Source: Apostichopus japonicus
Lineage: Eukaryota > Echinodermata > Holothuroidea > Aspidochirotida > Stichopodidae
DNA length: 64,000 bases
Direction: 5' to 3'
NCBI RefSeq assembly: GCF_037975245.1
Contig: NC_092577.1
Span: forward strand, 20,768,898-20,832,897
Positions within the stretch are counted from its first letter, which is position 1. Each line of letters opens with the position of its first letter. Below, piece by piece: positions 59,055 to 64,000 of this stretch. Under the pieces are notes generated by a model, which was given only the letters and a program-made list of their open reading frames with translations, was not told the origin of the DNA and did not search any database. The position numbers and the translations under genes were made by a program.

Positions 59055-60106
59055 TATAGCGGGCGTAGCTACCGGTGAACCAGTACAAGCGGCATCCTCC
59101 GCCGTTTTGTCCTGCTCCGCCTCAGTGGGCAGGCTGGCAGTCTCGGCAAGTTCGATCAGGGGAGAGGTCGGACACGAAAGGGGGAACAAAGCCTCCACCG
59201 GGGCGCTAGTTTCGGACACTGGGGCGATGACAGGAGCATCATGTGATACGGTCAGAGGCCGGGACAGGGACCGCTTCAACCACGCCCGAAGCCACTCTCG
59301 CGGCGTATGAGCGGTCTGGGCATAAACGAGCGAGATGGCCCGTTTTCCCACACGAGTTGCAAACGGCCACGGTATGCCCAACCTGTAAACAGCGGCTACA
59401 CCGCTTGTTCGGGCACAACCTGGCCTCATGCCCTTCTAGCCCACACCTCCAATAAGTGCGAGGCTGGCCCGGGTATACAATGTGGGCCCTGTGCCCATTA
59501 GCCCACAAGGTAGAGGGGATATCGGACTTAGTTCCACTCGAACTCGTCTAGTCCCGGTCTTGACACCCTTACATTCATGGAATTCCGGCTCTTCGTAGCC
59601 GGTCACTTTCCCAAAACGGCCCAGTGTCCGCACAACAACCTGTTCAGACATGTCCAGAGGGAGATGGAGGACTGTCACCCACACCGAACTGCCATACGGT
59701 GTGACCTTCAGTCCCTCCAACACATGGACACCTCGGACGCGGGCAGCCTCCGAGGTGAACCGAACATCAAAAACATTCATACCCCGGAGAGGTTTACGCT
59801 GAAGCGCGTCAACCTCTCCAGGGACCTTTAAACCAACAGAACGCAAAAGTGAAAACAAAAATTGTCCGGGGACGACCTTAGCCTCCCCCGGAAAACTCAA
59901 CAATACGATTTTGCTGTTACGGCGAACCGCCCTGACAGCTAGGGGTGTGGCAAGCCACGCACCTGCGAAAACCAAAAACCACGAAACAAAGCCAAAACTA
60001 CACTAAATAAACTACAAACTATTGAAAGCCCAACGTAAAAAAACAAAGTGTGTGGTCAACGAAAAGTGGAAAGCAGCCGAAAACACGTCCGCACTCCACG
60101 AAAGCA
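59055..60106 (-). mobile_element. LINE fragment: 5' UTR and ORF1, lacking the 3' part
   Basis: It starts near 60106 (TTTCGTGGAGTGCGGACG). ORF1 starts around 59937 (VRAVRRNSKIVLLSFPGEAK), followed by VWVTVLHLPLDMSEQVVV and the knuckles CGLEGHEARLC and CNSCGKTGHLARLC. It ends inside ORF1 at about 59055, within a few bases of the position where the 7.6-kb copy ends. Small internal deletions and frame changes are present. Confidence 0.85.
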
Positions 60107-60935
60107 AACAACAAACTCCAACAGGACGACCAGCACTCAGCGAAACAAAACACCCCTCCCCAGCACACCACCGTCCAAAAAAGCCAGCACCAAATAAACG
60201 GCGAAATCGCCTTCAACTTCAAGGCGAATGTCAGACTTCACCGCCATCAGGACTGCCGGCCAAGGTCTGAAACCACTCCCACAAGCTTAAAAGAAAGGAA
60301 CAATGCCAAAAAACATGGGCAGTACTCTCTAAGCTGTCAGAACCGGTCTTCGGGCACAGTCCATGACCCAATCGCCAGTGATACCTTTTCAGATTGGTCA
60401 CCAAGGTACCGCACCGTGTGCATTTCTCCATGCAAGATCACGGAGCCTGCAACCATTCAGCCTTGAATGCACCGAACGACATACTTCGGCAGGATGACGT
60501 CCCTGTACAAAAATTGCATTCAAGGCCCTATCCCGCAGGAACTGTGAACGAGGGCCAGCCGTGACAGGTCAACAGGGGGCAACTCAATATAGAGCGGAGT
60601 TAATGACACGCACCACTCTGCTTGGTGTGCTACTATGCGGTTGTCTGTTGCTAAACAGCACCGGAACCCGCCCCAAAAACGTACAAAATATGAACAAGGC
60701 AACCCTAGGGTCAGTTACCGGTACGGTAGCGCTTCGGTAGAACTCCCTCCGAACCCGGGGATTTGTCATTCTTTATTTTCGAGAGCGCCTTCCAAAGCTC
60801 AACAGTGTTTATTCCGCCCCCAAAATATCATTGACATCGTGGGGAACAGTTTTTGAGATTCCCCTCAATAAATCGCCGTGTCAAGTCCACATTGCCATGC
60901 GTAAACAAACTCGAATAAAAATGTTTGTAGTAATG
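60107..60935 (-). mobile_element. LINE fragment: ORF2 pieces and partial 3' UTR
   Basis: Minus strand: YSSLFTHGNVDL near 60900, then, after an internal deletion near 60730, pieces matching CSYFVRFWGGF and the C-terminal Cys/His motif (KCTRCGTLVTNLKRYHWRLG ... AHVFWHC). A partial 3' UTR (about 60265-60120) follows and passes directly into the 5' end of the 59-kb fragment, a head-to-tail junction. Confidence 0.8.
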
Positions 60936-62640
60936 CAGTAAAATGTAGTAAAGGTTATTCCTGTGCCGAAGGTCATTCATCTTTTTGGGTTTTCCCTCCC
61001 TTACCCATCCCTCGGAATGGTACTCCCACCGCCTCATTTTCGCAAAATCGTTACACAAGGGAGTTTCGAAAATAAACTCAGAAACTGAACCCATGATATG
61101 AAGCCTGAACTATCTGAAAAAAAATAAGAAATATATACCAATGCACAGCCAAGAGTCCAAGTTGTCGGTCTGAATAATTTACCTTAAACTGAACTAATGT
61201 GAGAAGTTCTCGGATGACCTTCCCATACATTACCTACCTGAAACCATTCTATCAATGTTGTTGCTTCCTTGCTGATTAAAACAATTGAATACATATCGCG
61301 CCTATCTATTTGGCTACCAGAAATTAGACCTATCCAAACCGTGCTGGGGACGTTTGTCACTTAGTTTGCTTATTTTCATGTGGATTGTACGGAAGACTAA
61401 TGCGACCATGGAAGGGAAAAAAAACAGGGATATATATACAACACCAAATTTTTACTGGCAAAAACAATATTTTTAATACGATTTTTTTTTTCAACGAAAA
61501 ACCAAAACTACAGTTACATACACCACCTGTAGAGTGTATGCTCAAATACACTCAAATACTGTAGACTCAAATACTGTACGCTACTGATTGGGCCCAGATA
61601 GCTGATATGTACTCGTGTTTTAGGCATACGGTTCATGTACAATAGCACAGTTAGCATGAGCTCGCATCCACAGCATAAAGTATACGCGCGCATGGATAAT
61701 AGGAGACAATATATAAAGTCACATGACGAATGACTTCACATTGCTTTTAAATGCAACAAGCCCATATTACATACAGATTGTAGTGGAAGTTGTAGTAAAT
61801 GCATTTTCTCTCTGAAAATGACAGAAACATACAGCATTACCGGGTGAAGAACTGTACGGAAATTCAGTGCACACTTATCCTTTGCATTATCCTTTCGACA
61901 AAGTAGAGAACCAATGTTCACTTGTCACTGACTCGACCAACCTGTAATGTAGCCTACAGTGACTTAATCCAAAAATGATGGGACAGTATGAGCAACAACG
62001 AGCGATATTGGCTTAAGCGCACCCCCTTCCCCCCGTTCAATGTTGTAGCCAAAAGCGCTCAGAAACTGCAACATTGATACGGGGAGTGGGGTGTCCCATC
62101 TATTTTTCTCGAAGATTGTCTGAAAGCCTGTGTATAAGTATAGGACCATAAGGATTTACTACTGGGCATTAGACATTGTAGGAATAGTACATTGTATATA
62201 TAGTATATATATATATAATTTCGATCAGTATTAGTTAACAGCCCAGATGATTGTAGGCGCATGTGCATATGCGCATGTGCATAGCATACGTTGGAGGGCG
62301 CACTCGACTCGATAAACTCGGATTGTACATATATAGAGAAACAGTACGGTACGTATATCTACGTAGATCAACACCGCGTGACTGCGTGAGAGAACATCTG
62401 ACAGTCGCAATACCCAGCCAGGGAAAGGGTTCATAGAATGATTTTATAAGCTTGCATCATCAGCCGTTTCATCACAACAGGAAGATCTTACACCTTCAAA
62501 CCTATAATCCAGCCACTGACAGTATAACACGTCAGTAAAAACCCAAATTTGGTAAATGAGATTCAGGGCCAATTGTTAGCTACTAGACAGATGAACACGT
62601 CATGTGTAAATGCAACCAGACACATAAAGATCACCAGATG
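60936..62640. other. non-coding, no gene recognised
   Basis: Simple TA repeats (62190-62220) and a GCATGTGCATATGCGCATGT palindrome-like word near 62260. No supported gene. Confidence 0.5.
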
Positions 62641-62734
62641 ATATCAGCAAGTCTTATATACACACATATATATGTATATAGAATTCATAACATAGGACCG
62701 GGAGATTTCAGTATTGCAGGTATTATCCAACATC

Positions 62735-64000
62735 ATGGCTGATACATTAGGAGTACGTCAAGTTCGGATGGTATATTTGATAACATATAGCCAAGCCGAT
62801 GAAACTCTATGCGCTTCGCGTGAAAATTTCGCAGAACAAGTACGAAGTTCGTTCGAGTCGGTAGGGGCACATATCATCCAATGGGTATGTTGTCAACAAA
62901 CCCATCAAGATGGCGGCAAACACTATCACATAGCGGTAAAGCTTGATCGGCCACGTCGATGGTTAAGAGTTAAGAGTCTGTTAGAAAACCAGCATGGAAT
63001 TGTGGTGCATTTCTCTTCAACCCATGCTAATTACTACACGGCATGGCAGTACGTTGTTAAAGAGGACGCTGGCGTCCTGCAAAGCCCAGGTCACCCGGAC
63101 CTGGGGGCCAGCCCACCAGCTACAACATCGGCCAGTACCTCTAGGGTCCTCCAGGCATCGGGGGAACGATCAGCACGTGCGCCACTAAAAAAGCGCAAAC
63201 GGCTTAGCGCGTTCGATGTGTCCCAGATGGTGGTTCAGCGGAACATAAAGACCCGGACAGAACTGCTGGCTTTGGCCGAAATGCAGAAACGAGAGGGGAA
63301 AACCGACTTGGCTGAATTTGTGGTGAATCGGGGACAAAAGTGTGTCGCGGAAGCGATCGAGGTACGCAAATCCATTTTCCAATAATTCATAAATACATTG
63401 TCCCAACATTTTGAATATACGGTATAAATCATTCACCATGCCATGGTCTGGTGGTGGGGGGTCGTGCGTGATGAAGTTGTGGGTAAGGATCGTGGTAGAG
63501 TAGCGTTGGGAGGGGTAGGTGTGGGAGGGGAATGAGTTGAGGGAGGGGTGGGAGAGGGAAACGGGTGGGTATAGGAAGGGGAGGGGAGGGGGGAGGGGGA
63601 GGGCACGCAACTATTGCGTGCCTATTGAATATTAGGTTCGACCTAATTCCTCGAATTCACTATATTTGTCACTATATAAAGGTCTTTTTTCGATAGGTCG
63701 CGTGGGAACTACACGACGCCGAGAGTAAGCTGGAGCGAGGAAAGAAATCTCGTCCGGAAATCTTGGACTCCTTTAAAGGTCAACCCTGTGTACCTGGCTG
63801 CAACGGGCTATGGTCCACAATCGCGGAAGACATTCTGCGCCGGAATGATATTCCCGCCGGTACATTTAAACGAGCTGTTGTCGACGTCCTCGAGAAGGGC
63901 CGGGGTAAATACCGGAACATTTTTATAACTGGTCCCGCGAATTGCGGCAAAACGTTTATTCTGGCTCCTCTCACCCAAATCTTCAAAGTCTTTTCCAATC
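62735..64000 (+). CDS. HUH-type Rep nuclease with downstream NTPase/helicase domain, partial at window end
   Basis: Exon 1 (62735-63361, 209 codons from MADTLGVRQVRM) and exon 2 (63697 to beyond 64000) join in phase 0 across a 335-bp GT-AG intron. The first 110 residues look like a rolling-circle Rep nuclease: motif 1-like VYLITYSQAD, the His-x-His motif in GGKHYHIAVKLDRP, and YYTAWQYVVKED with a Tyr and Lys spaced as in motif 3. A basic Lys/Arg segment (PLKKRKRLSAF) and a helical LLALAEMQKREGKTDLAEFV follow. Exon 2 has KGQPCVPGCNGLW and a Walker A, IFITGPANCGKTFIL, of the kind found in superfamily 3 helicases. The order resembles parvovirus-like or CRESS-like replication proteins, but the intron argues for a genomic gene or cellular transposon. 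The frame is intact as far as seen. Confidence 0.8.
63440..63600 (+). repeat. G-rich tract within the Rep-like gene intron
   Basis: Many GGG/GGGG runs spaced by 1-6 bases (for example GGGGAGGGGAGGGGGGAGGG at about 63577), able in principle to form G-quadruplexes in the RNA or the plus strand. Confidence 0.7.
63602..63647. repeat. two adjacent perfect hairpins in the Rep-like gene intron
   Basis: GGCACGCAA-CTA-TTGCGTGCC (63602-63622) and ATTAGGT-TCG-ACCTAAT (63631-63647) are perfect 9-bp and 7-bp stems with three-base loops, eight bases apart. Confidence 0.85.

Overview
The window is animal nuclear DNA, most likely from a marine invertebrate. An echinoderm- or lancelet-like deuterostome is my best guess, inferred from the transposon families and the abundant poly-G/C-rich dispersed repeats; no rRNA, mitochondrial or single-copy marker is present to settle it. 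Genes are split by GT-AG introns. Nothing looks bacterial. Most of the window is mobile DNA in layers, with a few fragments of host-type multigene families.

Layout. 0-6 kb: repeats, including a 2.1-kb element with long inverted ends built from GATATC-centred repeats. 6.1-9.3 kb (+): decayed exons of a SAM-like multidomain family, interrupted by a LINE ORF1 fragment. 9.4-21.1 kb (-): one decayed gene encoding a SET domain, acidic/basic repeats, zinc fingers and a recombinase-like C-terminal part. It is interrupted by a young 7.05-kb BEL/Pao LTR retrotransposon (10524-17572, TSD GTGCC), by an ORF1-only LINE derivative (18.7-19.9 kb) and by a LINE ORF2 fragment. 21-25.6 kb: non-coding, with a tandem duplication. 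25.7-31.4 kb (+): another ORF1-only LINE, two exons of a host-type family, and a 5'-truncated LINE ORF2. 31.4-40.6 kb: minisatellites, a 418-bp foldback, and a FLYWCH-MULE transposase gene whose intron holds an L1-like remnant. 40.8-51.1 kb: a Harbinger element with a HARBI1-like transposase and a convergent Myb-like gene. It carries a 4.8-kb Tx1/L1-like LINE (16-bp TSD) and itself sits in a palindromic repeat. 51.5-62.6 kb: a SINE, a minisatellite and LINE fragments, otherwise no recognisable genes. 62.7-64.0 kb (+): an intron-containing gene with an HUH-type Rep nuclease domain followed by a Walker A ATPase/helicase start, cut by the window end.

How it works together. The LINE copies share one 3' end (CACGTAAAAAG) preceded by a short stem-loop, so full-length and ORF1-only copies probably used the same reverse transcriptase. 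The Harbinger transposase and Myb-like protein form the usual two-gene set, but each carries an in-frame stop here. The BEL/Pao element is very recent by LTR identity yet its pol frame is broken. The most novel items are the Rep/helicase gene at the right edge, the roughly 35-bp-spaced array of a dyad motif in the BEL/Pao leader, and the ORF1-only LINEs.
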